From: Atriophallophorus winterbourni
Taxonomy: Eukaryota > Platyhelminthes > Trematoda > Plagiorchiida > Microphallidae
Direction of reading: 5' to 3'
NCBI GenBank assembly: GCA_013407085.1
Contig: JACCGJ010025883.1
Span: 1 to 64,000, forward strand
Length of the DNA: 64,000 bases
Positions 21,540 to 33,890 of this stretch are shown here, in pieces. Both the position numbers and the translations under genes were made by a program. Under the pieces are notes generated by a model, which worked only from the letters and a program-made list of their open reading frames with translations, was not told where the DNA came from and did no database searches. How positions within the stretch are numbered: position 1 is the first letter of the stretch; the number at the start of each line of letters is the position of its first letter.

Positions 21540-23350
21540 AAATTCTCGTCGAGAACCCCGATCGGTAATTGATGTATTACAATATTATTCTCAATTTATC
21601 ACAAATTTTGCAACAGTTGATAATTCATTGTTTACATTACTGAATGCTACAACGTTTAAGTTGACTGCCAAACATGAAAAGACACTCCGGGATTTTTTGT
21701 CAACAATTAAATCCAGTGCTGTACTTAGGCCGCTAACACCAAATGTGCTTTCTGTTAAAATCACAGATGCTTCTGTTCATGGGATTGATGTTGTTTTAGA
21801 GCAAAATGGTCATTCGGTATTGTGTATTTCACATCGACTAAGTCAAGCAGAACAAAGTTTTGCTCAGACTCATCGAGAAGCTCATGCTGTTTATCGAGCT
21901 GTTATGTGCTTAAACAAATATTTATTTGGTGATGAATTCACTATAGTAACCGAACATGAACCACTGAAATTTATATTCATTTTCAAAATCTAATGCAGGA
22001 ATAATTCGGAAGTGAAGCATAGCTCTTGGTGCATATAATTACACCATTGAGCATTGAAGTGCAAAACAAATTCCGCATGTAGATTTCTTATCCCGCAATG
22101 CTGTGACATATGAAACAACTGGCAGTACAGACTGCTTGTTCAATCGCTGTGTGTATGTCGTTCAGATTTACGATTTGAAACAATGAAATATTTTGGTCCG
22201 GTAATTCATTTTCATTCAGTCCTCTCCGATAATGGCTGCAGTTAAACGATGTTGGTCAGTCAAGAATAAATATCTTGCTTACTATCATCGTCATGATGAA
22301 TAATATTTAACCCCTGAAGGTCTGTTGTGTGTAAATAATTGTATTGTTATTGTTCCTTCACTTCGCAAACAAATTCTTGATGATTTGCATTTAGAACACT
22401 TAGGTATTGAAAAAAATAAAATCGTTGACCAGACAATTATGCTGGTAGTCTGAAATTGACACTGATATCCATAAAATTGCTTCTCCGTGCAATTCCTGTC
22501 AACTCAAATTATTTCGTCTGCCATCAAATTGGATTCCGTGGCCGTCGGCTTGTGGAGCCTGGCAATGTATTCATATAGAGTACTGTGGACTGTTCCTAAA
22601 GAAATAATATGCTCTTGGGATAATCGATTCTTATTCAAAATTGTCAAAAGTATTCCTCACTACTAAATCCAATTCTGATTTCTCAATGCTTGCTTAGGAA
22701 AGTATTTCTGCTGTGAAGGTTTGCCTATAGCTGTTGAGAGTGACAATGGAAGCCATTTTTCTGCTTCACGTGTTACTCAGTGGCTATATTCACTTGGTTG
22801 CCGACATTTGTTTACTGCACCCAGATATCCACAGTCGAATGGATTAGCTGAAAACTTTGTGAGTACGTTAAACGTGCTATTCCCTCTTGTTCCATAAAAT
22901 CCTTCAGGAAATTGCTCGTTATATTGACAATTTGTTGCTTCAATATCGTGAATGTAAACATTCACTTATTGAAATTCCACCATCCATGTTAATAAAATCT
23001 CGATCCTTCAGAACTAATCTGCTTGAACATGGATCTGCCGAATTATCATATTATTGTGGGAATAATTACTCTCCAAGTACTGGTATCACATTAGACAAAA
23101 TCAGAAGAACTATGGTAAATAATACTAGGTTTGAAAGACGGAATCTGCACAATCCTCTTGAAGATCAAATCATCTACCAGGATTCAGGTAAGTTGCATTC
23201 TAATATTGTTTGCGTTAGCAACCATAACACAAAACTTCTAGATTTTTCCGAGAATACTGAATCAAGTTGACCTGTCAAACGATCGGAAATACCGAGAAAC
23301 AATCTAATTCAAGATAAAAAAAACTCCGATGACGATTTTGAACTGCCGTA
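21540..23350 (+). pseudogene. Second Ty3/gypsy pol, heavily decayed
   Basis: RT thumb and RNase H are still open at 21541-21993: VLQYYSQFITNFATV, LSVKITDASVHGIDVVLEQN and FAQTHREAHAVYRAV. Then with many stops come LHLEHLGIEK and CNSCQLK (integrase finger, about 22380-22510), VESDNGSHFSAS and YPQSNGLAENFVST (catalytic core, about 22732-22865), and an integrase C-terminal region to about 23270. It is AT-richer and unlike the first gypsy element. No LTR recognised. Confidence 0.8.
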
Positions 23351-23584
23351 GATGTAGCGATTGTTCAAATGACGATCAATAATACTGTTATACATATTCT
23401 CATTGGCAAACTTATATACATCAATAAATACCGCGTAATTCGAATACTAAGCTTGGTTTATTTTCACTTTTATTCTTAGGTTGGAAGTTTCATTCAATTC
23501 AATACAATACAATTCATTGCATTTTAGCCCAATACTTAGTTCGTTCGGGTCCATAGAATCGGTCTGTGTAAGAAAGGAAATCAA

Positions 23585-24620
23585 GCAAGACTATTATATT
23601 AATTATTTAATTAATGAATTTCAATCTTGGAAATCCAAGGCATGTTAAACATGATCAATAATTTCCAAAAGCTTCGTACAATCAGGTTATAGTATGTACA
23701 TTTGCAAAAACAATTTGTTCAAGGTCATTTGTTTCAGCGGAATTTAACATTCAATAAATATAAAGGTAACGGTATTTAAAGTTGTTTTCAGGTAATCGGT
23801 ACGTGATCTGATATAGTACGGAAACACAGGTATTGCGAGGAAAAGTCTAGAATGTTTTCGGCAAAGCTGATGACCAACGGATAAGGTCCATCGAAGTTGC
23901 GTGAAGAATTTCTATTGTTGATGTTCCAAACTTTTTCATTTTGATTGTTGTAAATAGATTGATCTTTCCTGACCATGAGCCGTTTTTTGTCCGCTAGACG
24001 AAGGTGATTTATTCCACTAGTCTGATTTCTGAGGGCCAGTTTCATTTTGGTGCGGATTAAGAATTTTGCTGTGGAGAAAATACTCAGAAGCGACAGAATG
24101 TTGTTTCGAACGTTATGAACATTTATTTAATATAAATACCCAGGAATACCATTATCATATAAATCATCAGGTAGAACATTTAAATTAAGAAGATTGCAAA
24201 TTTTTCTATGGTAACAAATGAAGCTAGATGTGACTTGAATTCATTTAAAAGGGAACTGAGTCTTATATATTTTGGGAGAAGATTCCACAGTTTAGCATAT
24301 TTAGTCAAAAAGAAACTGTTTCTTACTTTAGTACGAAACCTTGGTAATGTAATAGTTTTTTCACTGTTTCTAAAGCTATATTTAAAATCATGTTGGTCGA
24401 AATCAAAGATCAGAGAGAAATTTTATTTTTCCTTTGATAAAGTGACCAAATACATTCCAATATTAATGGCTTGTATAGATTTGTTGCAGACATTTGCCAA
24501 TCTTCGCCAAAATATCTTTCGTTTTAGCGTTCGCGTCGCAACGTAGCAAAACCGATAAGAAACTTCAAGAAACGCGGACGAAATAACTGCGCAACAGCGG
24601 ATATTTCTGTCAAGATCGCT
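23585..24620 (-). pseudogene. LINE-X copy, 3' part, minus
   Basis: Minus strand: LANVCNKSIQAINIGMYL, RNSFFLTKYAKLWNLLPKYI, then a C-terminus resembling LYNHGIP of the plus copy. Its 3' UTR carries acatgccttggatttcc and an AT-rich tail at about 23590. Confidence 0.7.
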
Positions 24621-24939
24621 CAATTGCTAGTAAAAACATACGTGAGTATTCTAGGCGAAGTTGTGATTCAGCGTAGAAAAAATTTGCTTTGCCTGCACTC
24701 AACGCCGCTTATTAGGAACCTTTACGTCAATATCTTCCAGCGAGGTGGATTCCACATATAGTACTAATCTGCTACAAGATTTGGACACAACAGGAAAAAT
24801 CGGTAATACTTCGGGTTTTACGCCGAAATAATTCTCCAAAAGTAGGCGCGATACATCTTAATTACGTGTGCATACTGTTCAAAGATGCTTGCATCGTGCT
24901 TAGTAAATGGCTGAAATTATTGTCAAAGGCATCCAAAAG

Positions 24940-25170
24940 TAAATCTAGGATCCGCGGTGTATCAAAGACCTGGTTTAAAAATACAAACACTATTTCCATT
25001 AACCTTCTTTCGACCTATACAGCCCTCAGATCAGATAGACCAGACGGCAGACACGGAGAAGTAATTTTAATACATCTACATCATGGTATGAAATACCAAG
25101 ACTCTGGCATTAAAATGGCCAACTTAGGCATCCCCACTTATCAATTTGTTCATAGACAATTCCAGTTCAT
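24940..25170 (+). pseudogene. CR1-like endonuclease fragment
   Basis: SKTWF followed by ALRSDRPDGRHGEVILIHLHHG resembles the ETWL and RCDRPGDRRGGGVAFF stretch of the APE endonuclease in LINE-D (27720-27850). Short and isolated. Confidence 0.5.
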
Positions 25171-25171
25171 A

Positions 25172-25290
25172 TATAAATAAATAAATAAATAAATAAATAA
25201 ATTTTATTCTTGGAAATCCAAGGCATGTTAAACATGATCAATAATTTCCAAAAGCTTTGTACAATCAGATTATAGTACGTTCTTTTATGA
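25172..25290 (-). repeat. LINE-X 3' end with (TTTA)n tail
   Basis: Seven ataaa repeats followed on plus by ttttattcttggaaatccaa; on minus this is the conserved tail with AATAAA and the cttggatttccaag hairpin. Confidence 0.8.
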
Positions 25291-25334
25291 ATGGGACCCG
25301 TTCAATACTCACCTTGACACTATTCAAACCAGGT

Positions 25335-26690
25335 ATGTTGTTGTTAGCCTCCGTCGGTCGATGTCAACCATGGATGTACATCACAATCACATGAATTTCA
25401 TGTCTTACAGCTTTTCGAATGACTAAACAGTCCGATTCGGGAGGAACAATCTCTCCCGCAGCGCTTGCGACGATAGTCAGATCTCTGTTGTATTGCATCA
25501 GTTGCACAACAGCGGCGTTATCTGTGTTCAGCAGCCAAGAGCTGTATCTGCTCCTCCTCAGCTTGCAGACGACGCTTTACACAATGCCTCTAAACTGAGC
25601 GGTCAAGATCAAGTTTTTCTCAGCTCGCGGGGTCAATATCAAGAGCTTTCATATCTCTTCTGCAAACATATATTTACCGCAAGTGCGGTCTGCCCAGTGG
25701 TCAACTTCCTAACTGCAACTCACCACAGAGTAGATCTTTCGGGAAACAACCATTTTACATTCCATAGACATGACCAATCCACCGCAGGCGGAGCTGACGT
25801 AATAGGGTGAACATGCTCTGTAGATCAGCTTTTGACAGCACTTCGGCGTTTATCAATCTGTCCATCCACGATATGTTCAAAATACGACGGATGCTTCGTA
25901 GATGGAAAGCATTCAGCTTCCGTTCGTGTCTTACGTAGGTGGTCCAGGTTTCACTGCCGTACAGTAAAGCATTCAGTACGCACGCGCTGCATACCATCAT
26001 CTTTGTCTTTACAGTCAGCTTGCGGTTACGCCAAACACAAGAGTTCAATCGGGAAAAAATGACAGCTACTCTGCCAATCCACTTATCAATCTACGTGTCT
26101 AGCGATGGTTAGACCAACATATGCAAAATGATGTACTTGTTCAAGCTGACAGTTTCCAACAGTGATGATTGATGACGATACAGTTCCTTGACCAAGGACT
26201 TTGGTTTTGCTCATGCTCATTGTTAGACCAAAGTCTTTGCATGCCGACTAAAAAAGTCCATTAGCGAATGTAGGTTCTCTTGGGAGTGAGCAATAAAGGC
26301 TGCATCGTCGGCAAACAATAGGTCACGGATTAGCACATCCGGTGTTTTGGTTTGTGCTCTCAACCGGTTCAGGTTAAAAAGCTTACCATTACTTCGTGCG
26401 TATATAAATGCCTTCTGTTCTTGTGCTAAAAGCGTGATTCAGAAGCACAGTGACGAGAATGCCGAACAGCGTGGAAGCAAGAACACACCCTTGTTTTACG
26501 CTCCGGCGAATTTCAAATGCTTCTGAACTGCAACCGTTAAAATTGACCAAACCTTTCCTGAGTAGAACGAAATAACGAGTCTGAGCAGCCTTGGGGGCAG
26601 CCTATCAGATCAAGCATTTTGAAAAGACCCTCCCTGCTAACGTAGTCGAATGCCTTAGTTAAATCAATATAAACAGGTATAGTCTAAAGC
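25335..26690 (-). pseudogene. LINE-Y, RT and 3' end, (AAC)n tail
   Basis: Minus strand: IDLTKAFDYVSREGLFKML (about 26640-26685), FADDAAFIAHSQENLHSL, WRNRKLTVKTKMMVCSACV, LNALLYGSETWTTYVRHERK and LRLRWIGHVYGM (about 25760). These are RT and the C-terminal domain of an RTE/related LINE. The 3' UTR extends to an acaacaac tail at 25335. Frames are broken. Confidence 0.8.
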
Positions 26691-26699
26691 AAAATTTTC

Positions 26700-27129
26700 C
26701 TCTACATTCCTAAAATCCTTACTTAAATTATCACCATCAATTTCAGACCACTTGTGTAAAGCATTTTTGGTTACTCATGTTGAATACCCTAAAATTCGTC
26801 TTCTATTATTTAATGCAGGGTCGTTTTTTTGAGATTCCTACCCTTCAACATTTTCGGCTTTCGAACCCGTATGAAATAGTTCTTATAAAAAATGTGGGCA
26901 TCTTATGACGTTTCCAACGTTTTAATTTAACTAGCAATCTATTTGACGTTTTGTAGCAACCGAACTCACACTCGTAGTGGTGGTATTCTTATTTCATGTT
27001 AGTACATATTTTAGACAGAAATATACAGTTCCCGTAAATTAGATTATCTAGATGTCCAAATTTGGATTATTGTAATTCTGTCGAAGCTCTGATATGGTGC
27101 TTTATAACCCACCATCACCATCCACGCTA
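26700..27129. other. Unassigned sequence between LINE-Y and a LINE-X tail
   Basis: AT-rich with no readable motif. Confidence 0.35.
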
Positions 27130-27225
27130 AATATTGATAAATAAATGAATAAATTTTATTCTTGGAAATCCAAGTCATGTTGACCATGATCAATAGCTTA
27201 AAGCATATAAATATCCTAACTGAGG
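27130..27225 (-). repeat. LINE-X 3' end, short
   Basis: ataaataaatgaataaattttattcttggaa on plus, followed by a diverged catgttgaccatgatcaat, as in the other tails. Confidence 0.7.
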
Positions 27226-27362
27226 CATTCATTGCCACATCTGCAATAAATACATTGCTGGGGTTTTCAACATGCCATGCACCTGCTGGGAATACACCAC
27301 TATTCTTTTAAATTTTTATCGATGACTTGTCGCCTATCTTGGAGTGCCCGTGCTTCATTTTT

Positions 27363-27611
27363 AGTGGCAGCTCCCATGGTATAAATAAGGGCTCAATAGT
27401 CAGGCAACGTTCCATCAGCTTGAATGGCGTAGGAAGTCAGTCAAGTCTTTCTAGTGGCAGCTCCCATGTTATAAATGTTGGCTTAATAGTTAGGCAACGT
27501 TCCATTACCGTCGTGCAAGATGCACACGATATTGCTTTCCCTGCATTAAGCAGTACACCAAAAAACGTGCAGCTTCCCCGGGTGCTTCGACCGAGGGCAA
27601 AGCACGATTGA
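27363..27611 (+). pseudogene. LINE-D ORF1 C-terminal remnant with in-frame tandem repeat
   Basis: The frame has two copies of a 30-codon unit beginning SGSSHGIN and SGSSHVIN and sharing IVRQRSI (AGT at 27363 and 27453). It ends RVLRPRAKHD with TGA overlapping the first codons of ORF2. Upstream it is fused to a 50-nt piece of RT. Confidence 0.5.
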
Positions 27612-30379
27612 GCTCAGAAGCGCGCGTTTCCAGTGCCACTGTGTTGTACGCTAATGTGTGCAGCATAAAAAATAAGTGGTCTGAACTTTCTCTTCGTGTA
27701 GCCGAGCTACACTCGAGGGTTATAGCGCTGTCAGAAACCTGGCTGTCTGCGGTTGATGTTGTGCCAGCTAGTATCAGCAAACAGTATCTTGTCATCAGAT
27801 GCGATAGACCTGGCGATAGAAGAGGCGGGGGCGTGGCTTTTTTCTTTGAACATGGTCTGCGCAATACGGGCCCAGGGTTATCACTCGCTATTGAAAATGT
27901 GCAAGTTGTTACTAGTGTCCTGACTTGCTACAAGTCAGCACTGGCGATTGCTTGTGTTTACGTTACGCCCTGTGCAACCCTGCGAGAAATTAGTCAACTG
28001 CTTGAGATGCTTGACGGGTTGTTTCAATAATCCCCAGGCGTACTCATTCTAGGTGATTTTAATCTCCCAGATATAGACTGGTCAGCTCCCTCAGGGGTAC
28101 TCATTGAGCAATCCACATCTTTTCTAGATTGGATCCACTATCATGGATTACATCAGCACGTGAACGAACCCACTAGGTTTCGCGATGGATGCACTCCATC
28201 CACTCTTGACTTGGTGCTGTCGTCTCAGCTAGAAGCTGTCAAGAATGTCAAGTTTCTACCCCCTCTTGGCAAAAGCGACCACGTAATGTTAGGCTTCGAA
28301 GCGGTGTTGCGTTTTCACAAACCTCTTGCGCGCCCTAGACGTAATTTTAGGCGTGTTGACTGGGGCCTACTTTTACAGTCATCAAAATCTTACCTTCTGT
28401 TCTCGAGTGATTCTAGTGTAACTGAAAACTGGGACAGAATTTGCAGATTTCTTAACGGGCTACAAGACCTGCATGCTCCACTGCAATGCGTGAATAAGCA
28501 CCAGCGGCCACCCTGGTGGTCTCCCAGCGTTCGTCGTTCTATTCGTAAACGTGATCGCTTATGGAGGCAATATAGGCTATCGCTCACCTCTGGTTCGTGG
28601 GTCCGTTACAGAACCGCCCGAAACGCTTGTGTCAAAATGCAGCGTGTGCTCAAACAGAAGTTTGAGTTATCCTTAGCCAGGGATGCTAAATCCAACCCGA
28701 AAAGGTTTTACAGTTACGCGCAATCTAAAGGAAAAACTAGGGTAAACATCGGTGACTTAAAACTGGAGGATGGACAAGTAGCTACTAGTGACCTAGCTAA
28801 GGCGACAGCCTTCTCAAAGTTTTTCAGTAGCGTTCAGCGAAGGGATAATTCTTTACTCACACCGCCTGAGTTGCTTAACTTTCCATCTGGTGTCCCTGCA
28901 CTAGATGATTTGTCCTTTAATGAGGCGGAGGTGTATGGAGCTCTTATTCATGTTCGTGCTAACAAGGCTGAGGGTTCGGATCACATCCACTCAATTATGT
29001 TGAGAAATCTCGCCCCAGTGCTTGCAGAACCACTATGTGAGCTCTTCAATTCATGTTTGCACTCGGCAATGGTTCCTCGTGAGTGGAAAGAAGCCATAGT
29101 AGTACCAATACACAAAGGTGGTTGCAGGTCGATTCTTGGTAACTATAGACCAGTCAGCCTGACCAGCATCGTCTCGAAAGTATTGGAAAGACTTATACGC
29201 GACAAAATCTGCCAGCATTCTCTACTTAGTGTAGCTCAACATGGATTCCTGAAAGGGAGGTCTTGTCTGACTAACCTCTTGAGTTTCCTCAATATTGCTA
29301 CGAAAAGGTTGGATGAAGGGAAGCCGGTCGAAGCGCTCTACCTGGATTTTAGCAAGGCTTTCGATTCCGTCAGCCACAGATTTTTAGAAACTAAGCTGGC
29401 AGCAAAAGGCATACGGGGTAGTTTACTTGCTTGGATAAAATCATTCCTGACAGGTAGGACCTTTAGAGTACGAGTAGGATCTACGTTGTCGATCCAAACG
29501 GAGGTGATAAGTGGGGTGCCTCAGGGGTCTGTGCTAGGTCCGCTGCTCTTTCTGATTTTTATCGATGACTTGTCGCCTATCTTGGAGTGCCCGTGCTTCA
29601 TTTTCGCGGATGACGTGAAGTTCATTGGTTCAACGAATGAAGATACTCTGTTGCACGACCTCGAGCGGGTCATTGACTGGTCCATACTTTGGGACCTCCC
29701 ACTGAACCTCAATAAGTGCCAACTCTTGTCTGCTCTGGTCGACAAGATCACAGTCCAGGTGTCAGGTACTCCTATTAGCGTTGATGCCACACAGCGGGTT
29801 AAGGACTTGGGTGTTCTAGTTAGAGCTGACTTCAAATGGGAGGACCAATGCGCTGTTGCAGCGCAACGTGCACGCAATGTGCTCTTTCGGTTGAAGTCGG
29901 TGCTTTCCAGCAGAAGTCCCGACGTGTTCCTGCCACTTTACAAGGCGTTAGTCAGGCCGCATTTGGAATATTGTGTCCAGGCGTGGTGTCCTCACTACCA
30001 GAAGGATATCATTCGACTTGAAAGCGTCCAGCGACTAGCAACACGCATGATTGAGGGTCAGCGTGGGAAAAGTTATGCTGATCGCCTTTGGAATGTAGGT
30101 CTTTTCTCTTATAAGCGTCGTCGTTTGAGAGGTGATTTCATTGAAACCTTTAAGATCTTAAAGGGCGTAAGCGACGTTAATCCAGATGACATCTTCACCT
30201 TAAGTCATAAGCCGGACAATCGCGGACACGCACTCAAGCTTGCTAATGAACGATGTCGACTAGATTCTAGGAAAAACGTTTTCAGATTCAGGGTGGTCAA
30301 CTTCTGGGACAAGCTCCCTGAAGAACTTATCACCTGTAGTTCCGTCTCAACTTTCAAGCAGGGTTTAGACCGTGACTGA
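27608..30379 (+). CDS. LINE-D ORF2, APE endonuclease and reverse transcriptase, one in-frame stop
   Basis: About 920 codons are open except for a TAA at 28028-28030. Order: endonuclease start TVLYANVCSIKNKWSELSL, ALSETWLS, DRRGGGVAFF, then after the stop GVLILGDFNLPDIDW, STLDLVLS and GKSDHVMLGF (SDH catalytic motif). RT: REWKEAIVVPIHKGG, NYRPVSLTSIVSKVLE, LYLDFSKAFDSVSH, SGVPQGSVLGPLLFLIFIDD and FADDVKF (the YADD-type catalytic box near 29610). Then KSVLSSRSPDVFLPLYKALV, and the C-terminal CR1 region VVNFWDKLPEELI. Start is unclear, since ORF2 overlaps the ORF1 stop and the first codon available is TTG. This is the most intact element in the window and may be recent. Confidence 0.9.
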
Positions 30380-31171
30380 GGTAAGTTATTCTCTGATTAT
30401 ATCCCATGATTACCATGCTTAGGTTGTCCTCCATTTTGCTCGCTATTCACTGTAGCAATTTTAGAGCATCTTCGTATTCTTGATTCTCCATCAGCTGACC
30501 TCTCACCGTGCTGGTGAGGAGAAACTGCCTTTTTCCAGCATCGATTATTGCGCGTTGCTGTCCTACTACTATCCTACTATTACAGCGCCTGGCACCGCGA
30601 TCAACAAAGATTGGAAAACGGAAAAGAAAGAAAATTACCTTTTGGCAGTGCATCGAATATAGTGCGGTGCTCCCCCAACTATATTCTCCTAGTCCTACGA
30701 CCATCAGAGGTTTCACACGGAGAAAAAGGATTGACCCTTTGGCAGTGGTGGGTGTTTCTCCGCAGCTTTCCACTGGAAAACATTCTGGACGCTAGATCGG
30801 CTAGTCAGCCACTTACTGTCCTCTGCCTACTGAAATGAACGGAACCAAACTTCTTCTTGTTAACCGCACAACACGGATTCCTCAAGACAAGGTCATCATT
30901 TTCTTCTTCTTCAGAATCGAAAGCAAAAAGGATAAAATACTGTTTGAGCTTCATCGCAGTAATAGACATGGATGAATTCTGCTGACAAGGCAAACCCTGA
31001 GAGTAGAGGAACAGAATTATATCACTCCGGGGATCAAGTCCACCCGTCTCAACAAATGCTGATCCAACGCACTTTAGAATAGGTGTTCAGATGGTAGAGA
31101 CAGGAGCCCTTTCAGTAGAGAGTTCCGAGTGTTCACCACCTGCGTGGATAGTGTGCTCATATAACTCAGCT

Positions 31172-33876
31172 TCATCCTTTTGGCTTCTGCAACTTAAAGT
31201 CATGTCCACGAGTCCTCGACTCACCTACTAATCGGAAGTACTGGAGGAACTCGTCTTCATATTGACTGAGAAGAATACGGCGTGTCAGGAGCAGGTCATA
31301 TCTTTCCCTTCGAAGTTCAAGGAGGTATAGTTTTAGCAACCTCCTCCTATCCTCGTACGCGAGTTGGCGCATTCCACAAACCATCTTAGTGCCCCTCCTT
31401 CGTACCCTCTCCAATGAGTCGCATTCGCCTCTAGACTGAGGAAATGCAACAGGTAGCCCATATTCCAACAGAGGACGAATGTACACGGAGAAAAGTGTCT
31501 GGGACAATTGCGGGGTAATGGACGCAGAGGAACGCCGAATCGTCCAGAGCATCCTGGTAGCGCTGCCTATTCTCCGACAAGTGTCAGCCTTCGACTTCAA
31601 GGAATCCATAACCAGAATCGCTAAGTCTTTTTCGACCGTCACCGCTCTAATAGGCTTACCTCCAAGAAAGTATTCACCACCAGTGTCATCGGAGTTTATG
31701 CGCATGACCACTGTCTTGTCCTCATTGATAGGCAGTGACCAGCGATGTGTCCAACTGACTAAGTCATCAACTGCTTGTTGCAGTTGCTTGTGGCCATCGC
31801 AGGAACTGACAGAGGCCCACAGTTTCAGATCATCCGCGAATAAAAGACAATCGATCGCTACCGCGTCCGGAATATCATTCACGAAAACTTTGAATAACAA
31901 TGGGCCAAGGACAGATCCCTGCGGCACTCCGGAGCCTGCTATCATCTCTGAAGACAAAACTCCATTCACCTCGACACGGTTTGACCGCCCTGAGATGAAT
32001 GCCTCGATCCATTTAAGTAGACAACCCTGAATACCCAAACCCTCCAGCTTGACGAGCAATCGGCGGTGGGGCACGCGGTCAAACGCCTTACTGAAGTCGA
32101 TAAAAATGACATCGACCTCTTGACCAGAATCAGTCAAAGCACACCAACTTTCTCGCGCCAGGAGCAGATTACTTACGCATGAGCGATTTTTGGTGAATCC
32201 ATGTTGTTGTGGACACCAACGCCCACACTCCAAAAGAAAGTGCTCTAATTTCCTTTTGATCAGCTTCTCTAAAATTTTACCGATCACAGAAGTCAATGTG
32301 ACCGGCCTGTAATTAGCAGGATTACTGGGGTCCCCACTCTTAAACATAGGTTTAATAATACCCTGTTTCCATTCTTGTGGCAAGACCCCTAATGTTACAG
32401 ATTTTGTAAACAACCTGGCCAGCGGAACGCACAACACTTCTGATAGTGCTCGTAAAACCAACGGATGAATACCGTCTGGTCCTGGCGCGGATTGTGTGTC
32501 TAACTGTTCCAACAGGAGTCTAACAGTCTCTACATCTACATCAAGATCAGACAGCACCTCACTGTTATTAGAGACAGAAGGAGGATCACTGTCTTCCAGA
32601 CAGTACACGGAGGCATACTGCTTAGCCATGGCTTCAGCTTTCAATCCATCCTCAGTAATGTCTACCCCATTAGTATCTATCAAATTAGGAATATATGGCG
32701 ACGCCTTTGTGCGGCGTCGAATGTATGCGAATAGCCGTTTTGGTGCACAAGTAGACTCGTCAACCAATCGCTGCTCGTACAACATACGTTTCCTGCGTTT
32801 AATGCCGTACAAAGGTTTCTAGCTTGCCGATAATTGTCATAGTCAGTGGCGTTTTTCCGACTTACGAATATCGACCAGAGCTTTTGACGTTGCCGCAAAA
32901 GTTTCCTTATCTCCTTATCAAACCAAGGTGGACCTTTCGCCTTACGACGACGTGTGGACAACGGAACAGCCACCTCAATAACTGTCAAAATGTTATTACG
33001 GATCACCAGCCAACAATCTTCAACATCAGCTGCTTGATCGAAAGACCAATCGAGAGATGAAGCAACATTCCGTAACCTACCCGCGTCTGCCTTCCAAAAA
33101 TTCCTTCTGGGAATTGGATCTGGTACCCAGCCAGTGTTGCGTTTCCACATAAAACTTAAGGTGGCATGGTCATTGCAGCCTAATGGAGCTTCAGTCCGAA
33201 GCTGAGTAATATCGGACTGCGTGGGAGTGAATACCAAGTCCGAAATGGACTCACACCCAGTAGGGCCTACTCTGATCGGTTGGGAAACGTGCTGCACGAG
33301 GCCCACATCAACCACAGCGTTCAATAAGTCCCGCTCGAATGACCTAGAACCTTCATCTAGCGAAGTCCAATCAATACTAGGAGCATTGAAATCCCTCATA
33401 ATCAAGCAGTTTGAGGATCTACCATACTGACATATCTGTGATATCAGAGTATCTGCCTGAGTATTGGGAGAGCGATAAACGACACCTATCGCGGCGAATG
33501 AAGCTGCAGTCCCTATACGGCACCATATACTCTCAGCCATACCGGCAGTCTGCTGGAAGCGAGCCAACACTGCGACGGAAATATGTTGTTGGAAATATAA
33601 GGCAACCCCACCACCGATTTTAGTGTCTGTTTGATCTGAGCGAAAGAGTCTATATCCAAGTAGGGTCAGCTCGGGATCATCCTGCTCAGGTGAGAGCCAG
33701 GTTTCCGTCACCGCAATGATCGCTGGAGGGTCCCGTCTAATCAGATCAAAGAGTTTATCCAGTTTGTTTCTCAAGCTCCTCGCATTAAAATATATAACTT
33801 TTAAAGATCCAGATCCCTCCGAATGCATATCGTCAGAGGTTGCCAATGAACTTTTGGCCTCATCCTCACAACCCAA
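31172..33876 (-). pseudogene. LINE-A ORF2 (endonuclease and RT), one frameshift
   Basis: Endonuclease: VIYFNARSLRNKLDKLFDL, AVTETWLSPEQDD, GGGVALYF, MRDFNAPSIDW, then CNDHATLSF. Linker with KGPPWFDKEIRKLLRQRQK. A one-base deletion near 32799, seen by comparison with LINE-B, shifts the frame. RT then continues with APGPDGIHPLVLRAL, NYRPVTLTSVIGKILEKLI, FIDFSKAFDRVPHRRLL, SGVPQGSVLGPLLFKVFVND and LLFADDLKLW, ending SRTRGHDFKLQKPKG. In the endonuclease, MRDFN replaces the usual LGDFN, so a conserved Gly is lost. Confidence 0.9.
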
Positions 33877-33890
33877 AAATACACAATGCG

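Larger units (their letters stand above)
27313..30840 (+). mobile_element. LINE-D, nearly intact CR1-like LINE
   Basis: Holds a short ORF1 remnant with an in-frame 90-bp duplication, an almost open ORF2 and a 3' UTR to about 30840 that ends in an aactga-like tail next to LINE-A. A similar 3' end recurs at 43892-44905. Confidence 0.88.

Noticed and set aside
30480..30838. Overlapping plus-strand frames after LINE-D ORF2
   Set aside because: They lie in the LINE-D 3' UTR, which recurs without these frames at 44350-44905.
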